From IMG/VR virus record IMGVR_UViG_3300042453_002432, positions 1 to 40,649 of that record: 40,649 nt of DNA; one strand, written 5' to 3'. A program made the translations under genes and the position numbers. This stretch comes from a virus. This document shows positions 23,570 through 29,833 of the stretch, one piece after another. Below the pieces are notes generated by a model. That model saw only the letters and a program-made list of their open reading frames with translations. It searched no databases and was not told the DNA's origin. The stretch's first letter is position 1. Each line of letters starts with the position of its first letter.

Positions 23570-23575
23570 TTGCTG
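23570..23575 (+). promoter_or_regulatory. Candidate -10 (TATCAT) for the replication-like operon
   Basis: TATCAT lies in the divergent gap; a start about 7 bases downstream leaves a short leader carrying GAGGAG before GTG 23596. The -35 (TGTCCG near 23544) is weak and badly spaced. Confidence 0.4.
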
Positions 23576-23595
23576 TCGAACTGAGGAGCAATTGC

Positions 23596-24129
23596 GTGTC
23601 TGATCTAATCCCCGCTCACGACGAAGTTGACGTCCAGCTGCCACCCGGTCTGCAAGCCATCCGAGCCGCCATCGGGGCATCGCTGGACGACGTCAAGGCA
23701 CTAGACGAGTCAGGTGACCTGACCGGCTTGCTGGTCGGCATTGCAGCGATCGACACGATTCGTCGTGACCTTGGCGACCTGCGGTCAGTCGCTGGCGCCG
23801 CCGCCGCAGGACACATGGAGAGCAAGCAAGTGGCGATCGACAACGTCGGCTTGTTCGAGCGCAAGTCTGACGTCAAGCGCACGACCGACTGGGATGCCAT
23901 CATCGGCGAAATCCGCCGTCGGGCACTAGTAGATTCGGATACCGGCGAGGTGGTCGACGATCCAGCACTAGCTGTGGAACGATGCTTGGCGCTGATTCGG
24001 GATATCGTGCCGCTCTACCGTTCGACCTCGGCTAAGCAGGGCGGTCTAAGCGGAGCCGGAATCGACAAGGAACAGGTACAAGACTCTGAGTGGAAGGCGC
24101 CCAATGTCGTGTTCAAGGGAAACCGATGA
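23596..24129 (+). CDS. Conserved actinophage protein near replication genes
   Basis: 177 residues, GTG start with GAGGAG 7 bases upstream. The N-terminal half is helical (LDDVKALDESGDL, DTIRRDLGDLRSV). Then comes VGLFERKSDVKRTTDWDAI and LVDSDTGEVVDDP, which match a pattern (GxFERxxxxxRTxWD ... LVDxxTGE) that I know from short actinophage/prophage proteins encoded beside replication and recombination genes. Function is unknown. The stop overlaps the next start (ATGA), making a three-gene coupled unit with the two following genes. Confidence 0.65.
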   Translation: MSDLIPAHDEVDVQLPPGLQAIRAAIGASLDDVKALDESGDLTGLLVGIAAIDTIRRDLGDLRSVAGAAAAGHMESKQVAIDNVGLFERKSDVKRTTDWDAIIGEIRRRALVDSDTGEVVDDPALAVERCLALIRDIVPLYRSTSAKQGGLSGAGIDKEQVQDSEWKAPNVVFKGNR

Positions 24130-24638
24130 CTGACGACACCTTGACGCCAGAGTTGCTCCACCTCGCGACCGAGCACGGCGACCCGCACGTTCGGGACGTG
24201 TGCCGTCGGGCGTTGACCTTGATCGACCCGACTGCGGTCCCCATGCCGGAAGCTGACGTCGCTCTCGTCGCAGACGCGATGAGCGGGCATCTGTGTTCGC
24301 TCCTCGCTAATCGTGTAGCGGAGCAGCGTGGGCGTCGACCAAGGATCACCGCGCGATGGATTCAGGACATGGGGTTGCTCCTCCGACGTGGGCCGAAACA
24401 CGTCGATTCGGGACCGATGGACGCCGAAACGATCGCCGAAATGATCGACCTGATCTTCACGCGTCTCGGCGAAGTCAACGGTCGTGGGTTCTGTTGGGCA
24501 GATCAGGTGCGGTCGCCGTCGGCCCTGCGGGACCATTGGGAACAATTGGAAGTCGCATTGCGACGTCAGCCTGCGCCGGGTCCGTCTACTGGCGAGGTTG
24601 TTGAAGCGGTTCGTCGCTTGAAGGCGCTCGGCTTGTGA
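24126..24638 (+). CDS. Probable phage replication accessory protein
   Basis: 170 residues from ATG 24126; the longer frame from 24090 overlaps the previous gene. The C-terminal part (ITARWIQDMGLLLRRGP, MDAETIAEMIDLIFTRLGEV, GFCWADQVRSPSALRDHWEQ) follows a layout seen at the end of phage replisome-organiser and primosome proteins: a Trp-anchored helix, an 'eei..li' helix and a 'fW..nvrSp.kLRe.w' tail that binds helicase loaders. The N-terminal DNA-binding domain expected for a full initiator is not obvious. Coupled on both sides. Function is inferred from this similarity and its neighbour. Confidence 0.5.
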   Translation: MTDDTLTPELLHLATEHGDPHVRDVCRRALTLIDPTAVPMPEADVALVADAMSGHLCSLLANRVAEQRGRRPRITARWIQDMGLLLRRGPKHVDSGPMDAETIAEMIDLIFTRLGEVNGRGFCWADQVRSPSALRDHWEQLEVALRRQPAPGPSTGEVVEAVRRLKALGL

Positions 24639-25117
24639 GTCCCGAGGAGGCGGTTCGGGTGGCTGAGCTTGTCGGCCAGTTGTGGCCGAGTCCATCGCTG
24701 AATGGCGAGCGTCTTGCCTTCTATGCGTCGGCATTGACCGTCATCCCCGAGTCGGGTGCGGCGATCCGAACAGTCAACGACCTCTTTGTTACTGAACGCT
24801 GGCAGCCGACACCGGGCGACGTGATTGATCGGGCAATGAGGCTTGATGCTGAGGCGCTGCGCGAATGGCACAAGATCGCAATTGGAGCATCGGATGCCCA
24901 GCATCGCCGTCCAGTTCAAGTCGCGTTGGACCCGCTAGCCGCTGCGGCGTTGCGTCAGGTGTGTGGGAGTTTGATCGACGTGCCGTTGGAACGGGGACCA
25001 CGTTTGGACAAGGTGCGGGAACGGTTCATTGCAGAGTACGTTGCGCGACGGCGGCAAGCGATCAGCCGCACGTCGCTGAGCGGGAGGCTGGAAATTGGAT
25101 CAGGTCACGACGAGTAA
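24635..25117 (+). CDS. Helicase loader/inhibitor-like protein (G39P-type)
   Basis: 160 residues, GTG start overlapping the previous stop. Residues 5-70 (VAELVGQLWPSPSLNGERLA, YASALTVIPESGAAIRTVND, WQPTPGDVIDRAMR) match the layout of G39P-like phage helicase loaders/inhibitors: start helix, Tyr-x-x-x-Leu, 'A...' helix and a Pro-Thr-containing turn. The C-terminal half is a basic helix. It would bind the host or phage replicative helicase. Finding it between capsid and head-tail genes is unusual for actinophages. An internal GGAGG near its end serves the next gene. Confidence 0.55.
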   Translation: MSPEEAVRVAELVGQLWPSPSLNGERLAFYASALTVIPESGAAIRTVNDLFVTERWQPTPGDVIDRAMRLDAEALREWHKIAIGASDAQHRRPVQVALDPLAAAALRQVCGSLIDVPLERGPRLDKVRERFIAEYVARRRQAISRTSLSGRLEIGSGHDE

Positions 25118-25388
25118 CGCAATGCCGCGCCGCAAGAGTGGCATCGTGGAGACGTTCCGTTGTCCGGAATGCTGGGACAAGCGGTGGGTTGACGTAGGGG
25201 TTGAGGGTGAGGCTCCGTGCTTCCAGCCGTGTCGGCATTGTGCCATCGTTCAGCACCATCGGTGGCGAGACGGTCATCACGCTCTGGATCACACTTGTGA
25301 CGAGTGTGCAGCCGTGAGGTCCGGTCGTGCGACCGTGTATGACTACGCATCGGACGGTGAGTATCTTGGCGCGACGCCGCACGGCTAA
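25095..25388 (+). CDS. Small cysteine-rich zinc-ribbon-like protein
   Basis: 97 residues if started at TTG 25095, which has a perfect GGAGG with a 7-base spacer inside the previous gene; ATG 25122 just after that gene's stop is the alternative. FRCPECWDKRWVDV, CFQPCRHC and HTCDECAAV supply three CxxC-type pairs with nearby His residues, enough for one or two zinc sites. Such proteins in phages are often DNA-binding or anti-host factors. No specific family is recognised. Confidence 0.6.
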   Translation: MDQVTTSNAMPRRKSGIVETFRCPECWDKRWVDVGVEGEAPCFQPCRHCAIVQHHRWRDGHHALDHTCDECAAVRSGRATVYDYASDGEYLGATPHG

Positions 25389-25596
25389 GCGACCGCTGCA
25401 TTGTTGCGAGGTGCACGGCGACCATAGTGACACGGCCGCTTGTGGTTACTTCATCTGTGATACGGCGTATGGCGAACGCGTCTTCTTGTGGGCGTGTGGC
25501 CCTTGTCGACAATGGTGGCTGAACCGTCATCCAGAAAGCGCGTGGGTTGGCTGGGGAGTCGATACGTCGACCTCACCCGCAATCGGCACGCCCTAG
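25339..25596 (+). CDS. Small Cys/Trp-rich protein
   Basis: About 85 residues from ATG 25339; GTG 25357 is an equally good start, and both overlap the zinc-ribbon gene. HCCEVHGDHSDTAACGYFIC and WACGPCRQWW give several Cys/His pairs, so metal binding is likely. Its tail is ordinary coding sequence up to the promoter region of the head protein gene. No family recognised. Small size, uncertain start and overlap keep confidence modest. Confidence 0.45.
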   Translation: MTTHRTVSILARRRTAKRPLHCCEVHGDHSDTAACGYFICDTAYGERVFLWACGPCRQWWLNRHPESAWVGWGVDTSTSPAIGTP

Positions 25597-25599
25597 CCC

Positions 25600-25605
25600 T
25601 ACACT
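25600..25605 (+). promoter_or_regulatory. Candidate -10 (TACACT) for the head protein gene
   Basis: TACACT is followed by about 25 bases of leader that contain CGGAGG 8 bases before GTG 25637. The hexamer-to-start layout resembles those at 26854 and 33878. Confidence 0.45.
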
Positions 25606-25636
25606 ATGGATCGACCGATCCCCGGAGGTTCACGCT

Positions 25637-26500
25637 GTGTTTCTGCCAGCACCGGCCCCGTCCATTCAGCCGGACCCTACTGAAATCAATCTCCTCACCT
25701 CCGCCGATCCGCTCCCTGCGGGAGTGGCGAGCTACGACCGGTGGCGCACCGGGCTTGCTCAGCGGCACACCTACACGGTGGCTACTGGAACGTGGCCCGT
25801 CGACTGCGTTAGCGAAGATGAGAAAGACGCGATCGGAGAAACCGCAAACGCCGTTTCTGAGTTCTTCCCGGTTAGCCTGTATTCGCATCACGGGTGCGCT
25901 GGACGTGTGGACGTTGAAGCGTATCGGGCTGAGGCGATTGCCCGTGTTGAGCAGGCAACTCCGTACCTGCTGGCACAAGAGCTTTGGACTGGAACGGTCA
26001 GCGGAAACCCGTCGCTTCAGTCGACTGGGTTCGACCTGACACCGTTCGTGGGTTCTGACTTGACCCCCGCAGAGGGCGTTGCTGCCTTGCTCGGTGCCTT
26101 CGAGACAGTAACGGCTGGGGCTAAGACGTTTGTGCATGTCCCGCAGCCGATCGTGTTCGACCTGATCGACAAGGTGCTAGTGACCCGACAAGGCAATCGG
26201 CTTGTGACGGCGAACGGACACGTCATCATTCCGGGACCGGGTTATCCGGTGGCTCCGGGTAGTCACGGTCCGGCAGGTTCCGATCCAGCTGATGCAGGGG
26301 AGTTCTGGATTTACGCCACGGGTTGCGTAGAGGTCGGAGTGCATACGACCTTCACGACCGGAGCCGAGGACAACGCCGTCGGCGGATACGCTCGCCAGAA
26401 CCTTGTCGAATACTATGCCGAGCGCCTTGCAATCTACCGCTTCCCGCCGACAGTTATGGCGATCAAGGTTCGTGCTAGCTGGTACGCTGCGGGTTCGTGA
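25637..26500 (+). CDS. Actinophage virion structural protein (head, post-capsid family)
   Basis: 287 residues; GTG 25637 has an excellent CGGAGG, and the frame upstream overlaps another gene. Features of a family usually placed after the major capsid gene in actinophages are visible: VDVEAYRAEAIARVEQATPY helix, LAQELWTGTV, an alanine-rich helix (GVAALLGAFETVT), a FVHVPQPIVFDLIDKV segment, NGHVIIPGPGYP, and the C-terminal EFWIYATGCVEVGV strand. It is probably a head or decoration component. Here about 6 kb of accessory genes separate it from the capsid gene. Its stop overlaps the next start (GTGA). Confidence 0.7.
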   Translation: MFLPAPAPSIQPDPTEINLLTSADPLPAGVASYDRWRTGLAQRHTYTVATGTWPVDCVSEDEKDAIGETANAVSEFFPVSLYSHHGCAGRVDVEAYRAEAIARVEQATPYLLAQELWTGTVSGNPSLQSTGFDLTPFVGSDLTPAEGVAALLGAFETVTAGAKTFVHVPQPIVFDLIDKVLVTRQGNRLVTANGHVIIPGPGYPVAPGSHGPAGSDPADAGEFWIYATGCVEVGVHTTFTTGAEDNAVGGYARQNLVEYYAERLAIYRFPPTVMAIKVRASWYAAGS

Positions 26501-26832
26501 CGTTCCTATCGGTAGCACTTCTGAGTCTTGCAGCCTACCGACTGGTTCGCTTGTGGCTGTACGACACGATCATGGACAAGCCGCGTGATTTAGCTTGGCA
26601 TGTCCTAAGCAAGCCGGGTCGGTTCCGAGGGTGGCTACTAGCCTTGTTGACGTGTCAATGGTGCCTTGGGGTTCATGTGGCATTGTGGCTGACCTTTGGC
26701 TGGGTAGTAGTAGTCGTCGGGTGGGATGGGTGGTCGTCGTTTGCGACGTTGATTGTGACGTGGTGGGCAGTAGCGGCGTTGCAGTCGTGGTGCCACTTCA
26801 TTGAGGATCGGTTGGCTGGCCCCGAGGTTTGA
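26497..26832 (+). CDS. DUF1360-like small membrane protein
   Basis: 111 residues, GTG start overlapping the previous stop. The N-terminal helix (FLSVALLSLAAYRLVRLW) and LLTCQWCLGVHVALWLTFGW are hallmarks of DUF1360, a family of phage and bacterial inner-membrane proteins with a conserved CxWClG motif. A third hydrophobic segment follows. Members sit among actinophage structural genes; their function is unknown, and proposals include holin-like or exclusion roles. The last bases overlap the reading region of the following small gene. Confidence 0.75.
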   Translation: MTFLSVALLSLAAYRLVRLWLYDTIMDKPRDLAWHVLSKPGRFRGWLLALLTCQWCLGVHVALWLTFGWVVVVVGWDGWSSFATLIVTWWAVAALQSWCHFIEDRLAGPEV

Positions 26833-26853
26833 TGGCGGTGTCTAGCTGCGTGG

Positions 26854-26859
26854 TACAGT
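26854..26859 (+). promoter_or_regulatory. Candidate -10 (TACAGT)
   Basis: TACAGT lies inside the earliest possible coding start of the next gene and leaves a leader of about 26 bases with GGAG before GTG 26892. This supports the shorter start for that gene. Confidence 0.4.
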
Positions 26860-26891
26860 CAGTCGACTCAACCGCACCCAACCGGAGCATC

Positions 26892-27089
26892 GTGGATTCT
26901 GCAACCTTCCTGACCGTCGTCAGCTATCTACCTGTCATCGCGTTGATGCTGGTATTGGTTCGTACAACGTCGCTACGCAAGCGGAAATACGCCGGACCTG
27001 TCGATCTTGACAGAGTTGATTTCTGGGCGTTGGTCTCGGCAGTCGCTCTCATGTTGGCTGTCGTGGTAGTGGTGGTCCAGTCCGCATGA
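26892..27089 (+). CDS. Small two-helix membrane protein
   Basis: 65 residues from GTG 26892; a longer form from 26829 or 26832 is possible but would carry a promoter-like TACAGT within it. FLTVVSYLPVIALMLVLV and ALVSAVALMLAVVVVVV are two clear transmembrane segments flanking a short basic loop (SLRKRKYAG). Two-helix proteins of this kind in phages are candidate holins or membrane accessory factors. Coupled to the WhiB gene by ATGA overlap. No family recognised. Confidence 0.55.
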   Translation: MDSATFLTVVSYLPVIALMLVLVRTTSLRKRKYAGPVDLDRVDFWALVSAVALMLAVVVVVVQSA

Positions 27090-27511
27090 TTGACGTCACC
27101 TCAATGGACTACTCGGCGGCGCTTTGTCGTGGACGCGACCCGGAACCTTTCTTTGAGCAGAGTCGAACGCCGGAGATGTTGGCGTTGTGCGACACCTGTC
27201 CGGTGCAACCGGCTTGCATCCGTGAGCACGTCAATGAGCGAATGGGCGTGTGGGGGTGCTCTGAACGTGCCCGACGGCGACTTCGACCACTATTGCGGGC
27301 GCGCCCTGACATGCCCGATGTGGAGCTTATGCAGATTGCCCGTCGTGATTCGCAGGGGCGACCAGTAGCGCGCGTGATTGCGATGACGGCGATGGCCGAA
27401 TCTGACGCTGAGCGGGCGGTGCGTCTGCTCAGGAGTGAGGGGTTCGACGACCGACAGATCGCTGACATGCTTGGCGGATCGCCCTTGCGGATGCGCGAAG
27501 GTCGCGCCTGA
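27086..27511 (+). CDS. whiB: WhiB-family Fe-S transcription factor
   Basis: 141 residues. Cysteines at 14, 35, 38 and 44 (C-x20-C-x2-C-x5-C within ALCRGRDPEPFF and LCDTCPVQPACIREHV) give the four ligands of the [4Fe-4S] cluster, and GVWGCSERARRRLR is the G[VI]WG turn with its basic tail that contacts the sigma factor and DNA. WhiB proteins are restricted to Actinobacteria and their phages, which fixes the host phylum. The C-terminal ~45 residues (AERAVRLLRSEGFDDRQIAD, MLGGS) look like an added helix-turn-helix, not usual in short phage WhiB proteins. It may redirect host transcription or block superinfection, as reported for a mycobacteriophage WhiB. Confidence 0.9.
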   Translation: MIDVTSMDYSAALCRGRDPEPFFEQSRTPEMLALCDTCPVQPACIREHVNERMGVWGCSERARRRLRPLLRARPDMPDVELMQIARRDSQGRPVARVIAMTAMAESDAERAVRLLRSEGFDDRQIADMLGGSPLRMREGRA

Positions 27512-27517
27512 TACGTT
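27512..27517 (+). promoter_or_regulatory. Candidate -10 (TACGTT), 6 bases before ATG
   Basis: TACGTT begins right after the WhiB stop and ends 6 bases before ATG 27524, with no Shine-Dalgarno, so a leaderless transcript is likely. Confidence 0.45.
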
Positions 27518-27523
27518 CAGTTC

Positions 27524-27709
27524 ATGCCGGATTGGGTGGTGCTGAGCGATATTGATTGCCCTTCATGTCTGGAGCGTGTGTTGGATCATCCGGCCTTGTT
27601 GGCGGGTATGACGACAGAACGTGCGGCTCGGTGGGCTATTTCTGTTCATGGGGCCGTGTGCGATGGCGCACCGCTGTCAGGCAGAGCGGCTAAGGTAGCG
27701 CAGCGGTAA
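27524..27709 (+). CDS. Small protein with N-terminal CPxC motif
   Basis: 61 residues, ATG placed for leaderless translation behind TACGTT. IDCPSCLERVLDHP provides a CPxC pair that could bind metal or be redox-active; a third Cys lies near residue 46. The rest is helical (TTERAARWAISVHGAVC). No family recognised. Its stop lies within an inverted repeat that precedes the lipoprotein gene. Confidence 0.5.
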   Translation: MPDWVVLSDIDCPSCLERVLDHPALLAGMTTERAARWAISVHGAVCDGAPLSGRAAKVAQR

Positions 27710-27724
27710 ACAAGGGCTGTTTAC
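27706..27724. promoter_or_regulatory. Inverted repeat upstream of the lipoprotein gene
   Basis: GTAAACA - 5 bases - TGTTTAC: perfect 7-bp arms, AT-rich in a GC-rich region. It lies about 10 bases after a TAAGGT hexamer (27691-27696) and 23 bases before ATG 27747. It could be an operator or a hairpin in the leader mRNA. Confidence 0.55.
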
Positions 27725-27746
27725 TGCGTCGACCCGGAGGTCAAAG

Positions 27747-28148
27747 ATGCGCCGCATTCTCACCGTTGCCGTCACCGTGCTGATTGGGGCAATCGCTGCT
27801 AGCTGCACGCCAGAGGAGATCGCGCTGTTCCAGTCGCTTCCCGCCGATCAACAGACCGCTGTGCTGGAAACGCTGTGGCCGTCAGAGGACTGCAACGCCG
27901 CCATTGACCGGTGGTGGCCCGGAGACAGAGCATGGGCGAAGCGGATCGCTTGGCGTGAGTCCCGGAACACGCCGACAGCGCGTAACGCCAGCGGGGCGTC
28001 AGGCTGCCTTCAGATGATGCTGCCCCTGCACAACCGCAGGTTCACGGCGGTGGGGTGCTCCCCGTCTCAGTGGTCGAACGCCGCCTGCAACATCAAGGCA
28101 GCATGGCACCTCTACCAAGAGGTCGGCCCGTCGCCGTGGAACCTGTGA
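27747..28148 (+). CDS. Lipoprotein with lysozyme/transglycosylase-like domain
   Basis: 133 residues, strong GGAGGT before ATG. Residues 1-19 are a signal peptide (MRRILTVAVTVLIGAIAAS) ending at Cys20, a lipoprotein-type cleavage site, so the protein is exported and lipid-anchored. RIAWRESRNTPTARNASGAS and GCLQMM match the SLT/resuscitation-factor-like fold, with Glu71 as catalytic acid. It would cut or bind peptidoglycan at the cell surface. A lipid-anchored form fits either lysis aid or superinfection exclusion better than a free endolysin. No other lysin gene is seen in the window. It ends next to a convergent methyltransferase. Confidence 0.75.
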   Translation: MRRILTVAVTVLIGAIAASCTPEEIALFQSLPADQQTAVLETLWPSEDCNAAIDRWWPGDRAWAKRIAWRESRNTPTARNASGASGCLQMMLPLHNRRFTAVGCSPSQWSNAACNIKAAWHLYQEVGPSPWNL

Positions 28149-28799
28149 TTACGGCTTGCTCAGGGCGAGAACTTTCTCGGTAGAGACTCTGCGTTCGCCG
28201 TTCTGGCCGTAGCGCATTCTCATCGTTCGGACCGGTCGGGCTTCCTCCAAGCGAAACCCGAGGTCGATCAGCGTTGATAGATGCCACTCCACCACGGGTT
28301 GCTCTATGCCTTTGCGAATGTGATTGGAGACGTTGACGATCAACATGCCACCCGGCTTGAGCACGGTATGGCACTCGGCCCAGACGGTCTCATGCAGGTT
28401 TCGGTATTCAGTCCCCCACTGGAGTCCCGCCCCGTTCCACGGCGACAAGGCGCGACCGAGGGCGATCCTGTAGGTGAAACGTCTGCTGCCGTTCGCGTCA
28501 CCCGCGTAGTTGTCGGCCATGCGGTTGCCGTAGGCAGGCGACGTGACGATGGCGTCGACGGACTCAGGGTCAAACATGCAGCTGAGGTCGGTTGAGTCGC
28601 CACAGATCGTGTCTGGGTGGGCTGCCGCCCATTCCGGCTCTAGTTCTACCCCGACGGTCCGGTAGTCGCTCAGAGCGTGAATCCCGCCTACTCCGGCGAA
28701 CGGGTCTAGGACTGTGCTGCCCGGATTGACGTAGACCACAAGCAGAGCGGCGATTGTATCCAGAATGGGCGTGCTGAATTGTGCTGGGTGGCGTGCCAT
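28149..28799 (-). CDS. DNA methyltransferase (N4/N6-type)
   Basis: 216 residues on the - strand, stop adjacent to the lipoprotein stop. STVLDPFAGVGGI (residues 29-40) is SAM-binding motif I, GVELEPEW is motif II, and DAIVTSPAYGNRMADNY (TSPAY at 86-90) is a variant of the catalytic (D/S)PPY motif IV. The order I then IV, with a short middle, suggests a compact enzyme without a large target-recognition domain. It may methylate adenine or cytosine in phage DNA to avoid host restriction, or be an orphan enzyme. No restriction partner is seen; the HNH nucleases lie about 0.7 kb away on the other strand. TACAAT lies 7 bases before its ATG. Confidence 0.8.
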   Translation of the reverse strand: MARHPAQFSTPILDTIAALLVVYVNPGSTVLDPFAGVGGIHALSDYRTVGVELEPEWAAAHPDTICGDSTDLSCMFDPESVDAIVTSPAYGNRMADNYAGDANGSRRFTYRIALGRALSPWNGAGLQWGTEYRNLHETVWAECHTVLKPGGMLIVNVSNHIRKGIEQPVVEWHLSTLIDLGFRLEEARPVRTMRMRYGQNGERRVSTEKVLALSKP

Positions 28800-28806
28800 C
28801 GGCGCG

Positions 28807-28812
28807 ATTGTA
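28807..28812 (-). promoter_or_regulatory. Candidate -10 (TACAAT) for the methyltransferase
   Basis: Read on the - strand, TACAAT ends 7 bases before the ATG at 28799. It is one of the best consensus matches in the window and implies a leaderless mRNA. Confidence 0.5.
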
Positions 28813-28872
28813 GGCGTAAAGCGGCTAGTAGCGCGTAGCTGTGTGATCGCTCAGGGTCTAATACCACGGTGC

Positions 28873-28901
28873 TTGACGCTGTCACGGGGGAGGACTAGCT
28901 T
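28873..28901 (+). promoter_or_regulatory. Strong promoter TTGACG-N17-TAGCTT
   Basis: Both boxes are close to consensus with exact 17-base spacing, the best two-box promoter in the window. A start near 28908 leaves a leader of about 33 bases with AAAGGAACGG before ATG 28941. The ~140-base gap between the divergent genes holds only this and the - strand promoter. Confidence 0.7.
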
Positions 28902-28940
28902 CATGTCTGTCCTAGAAACCCAACGAAAGGAACGGACAAC

Positions 28941-29255
28941 ATGACCATCGAATTCACCACCGAGCAGCTTCGGGGAATCGTGGTACGACTGGCCGCCGAC
29001 TACGGCCTCGTCGTCGACACCTTCACCGAGCAGACGCTCCCCACCACCACTCCCGACGTGCTCGTCTACAACACGAACCCGCAGGCGTACAACGGCGTCG
29101 TCGTGGAGGTCGCAGCGTTGAACCGCAAGGTCTTCGTCACCAGCGCCACCAGCCTCGCCGATCTGGGCAGCTTGTTCCACTCGGTCAACCAGCACAAGCG
29201 GTCGCTGGCGAAGCTGGAGTGGGCGGCAGATCGGATCGACGACCCGGAGACCTGA
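28941..29255 (+). CDS. Unknown 104-residue protein in its own transcription unit
   Basis: Driven by the TTGACG/TAGCTT promoter, with AAAGGA before ATG, and closed by a 16-bp hairpin. Codons are strongly C-ending, unlike the neighbours and like the capsid gene, so high expression is likely. The product is acidic with a helix (TEQLRGIVVRLAADYGLVVD), a beta segment (PDVLVYNTNPQAY, GVVVEVAALNRKVFV) and a charged C-terminal helix. No family recognised. It behaves like a moron: an autonomous gene inserted in the structural block. Possible early, lysogenic or anti-host role; nothing proves it. Confidence 0.75.
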   Translation: MTIEFTTEQLRGIVVRLAADYGLVVDTFTEQTLPTTTPDVLVYNTNPQAYNGVVVEVAALNRKVFVTSATSLADLGSLFHSVNQHKRSLAKLEWAADRIDDPET

Positions 29256-29277
29256 CTGCAACTCATCCCCTCTCCCT

Positions 29278-29313
29278 GACTATGGGGCGGACCTTCGGGT
29301 CCGCCCCATAGTC
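29278..29313. terminator. Long hairpin terminator with TTCG loop
   Basis: A perfect 16-bp stem (GACTATGGGGCGGACC and its complement) with a TTCG tetraloop begins 22 bases after the stop. No T-tract follows on either side, so it is likely a strong pause or factor-assisted, possibly bidirectional, terminator. Confidence 0.8.
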
Positions 29314-29328
29314 GCGTCAGGACGGCGG

Positions 29329-29334
29329 TATCAT
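29329..29334 (+). promoter_or_regulatory. Candidate -10 (TATCAT), 6 bases before GTG
   Basis: TATCAT ends 6 bases before GTG 29341 with no ribosome site between, immediately after a terminator; leaderless transcription is likely. Confidence 0.45.
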
Positions 29335-29340
29335 TCGGGC

Positions 29341-29598
29341 GTGGTCATCCTGTCTGCCCCCGCTTACATCATCGGCACCGCAATCGCATGGTGCATCAAA
29401 GCGATCGTCTGGCTCGCCTACGCCGTCGTACTGATCCCCGTGCGTGGCGTGCGCTACGTTGCTCAACGTGAAGCGCAGCGGCCCACCGCAACGGCGTACG
29501 CCACTCCGGCGTACTACTGGCATCCCCAGTACGGGTGGCAACCTACGGCGTACTCCGCTTCGACAACGATCAAAGCGGGCCGCCGCTATCGCCGCTGA
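29341..29598 (+). CDS. Small membrane protein, overlapping an HNH gene
   Basis: 85 residues from GTG 29341. VVILSAPAYIIGTAIAWCIK and the following AIVWLAYAVVLIPV form hydrophobic segments that could span the membrane; the C-terminal half is Tyr/Pro/Ala-rich (AYYWHPQYGWQPTAYSA). The last ~130 bases also code, in another frame, for the N-terminus of the HNH protein. The promoter position and the typical membrane N-terminus support it, but the overlap leaves some doubt about where the real C-terminus lies. No family recognised. Confidence 0.5.
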   Translation: MVILSAPAYIIGTAIAWCIKAIVWLAYAVVLIPVRGVRYVAQREAQRPTATAYATPAYYWHPQYGWQPTAYSASTTIKAGRRYRR

Positions 29599-29830
29599 AC
29601 GCAGCAGGCTCCGAGAGGAGCTAACCGTTGAACGTGGTCGCCTCTGCCAGTATCCCGAGTGCCGGGAGCCGTGGGTTGACATGCATGAAGTGAAGAAACG
29701 CTCGCGTGGCGGATCGCCCGTGGACCCAACCAACATTCTCTGTCTGTGTCGTGCTCACCATGAGTGGACTGAGGCAGAGCCTGACGAGGCGACCCGAATG
29801 GGATTCCTCAAACCCTCTTGGGAGGATTGA
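29468..29830 (+). CDS. HNH endonuclease
   Basis: 120 residues from GTG 29468; GTG 29444 and TTG 29459 are alternatives. The basic repeats (RRTPLRR, RRTPLRQRSKRAAAI) are typical of the N-terminal DNA-binding arm of actinophage HNH proteins, which supports a start inside the membrane gene. CQYPECREPW then HEVKKRSRGGSPVDPTNILC and RAHHEW form the Zn-binding HNH core. Possible roles are DNA packaging (HNH proteins near terminase), homing or recombination; no terminase is close by. Directly upstream of a second HNH gene, four bases apart. Confidence 0.75.
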   Translation: MKRSGPPQRRTPLRRTTGIPSTGGNLRRTPLRQRSKRAAAIAAERSRLREELTVERGRLCQYPECREPWVDMHEVKKRSRGGSPVDPTNILCLCRAHHEWTEAEPDEATRMGFLKPSWED

Positions 29831-29833
29831 AAG

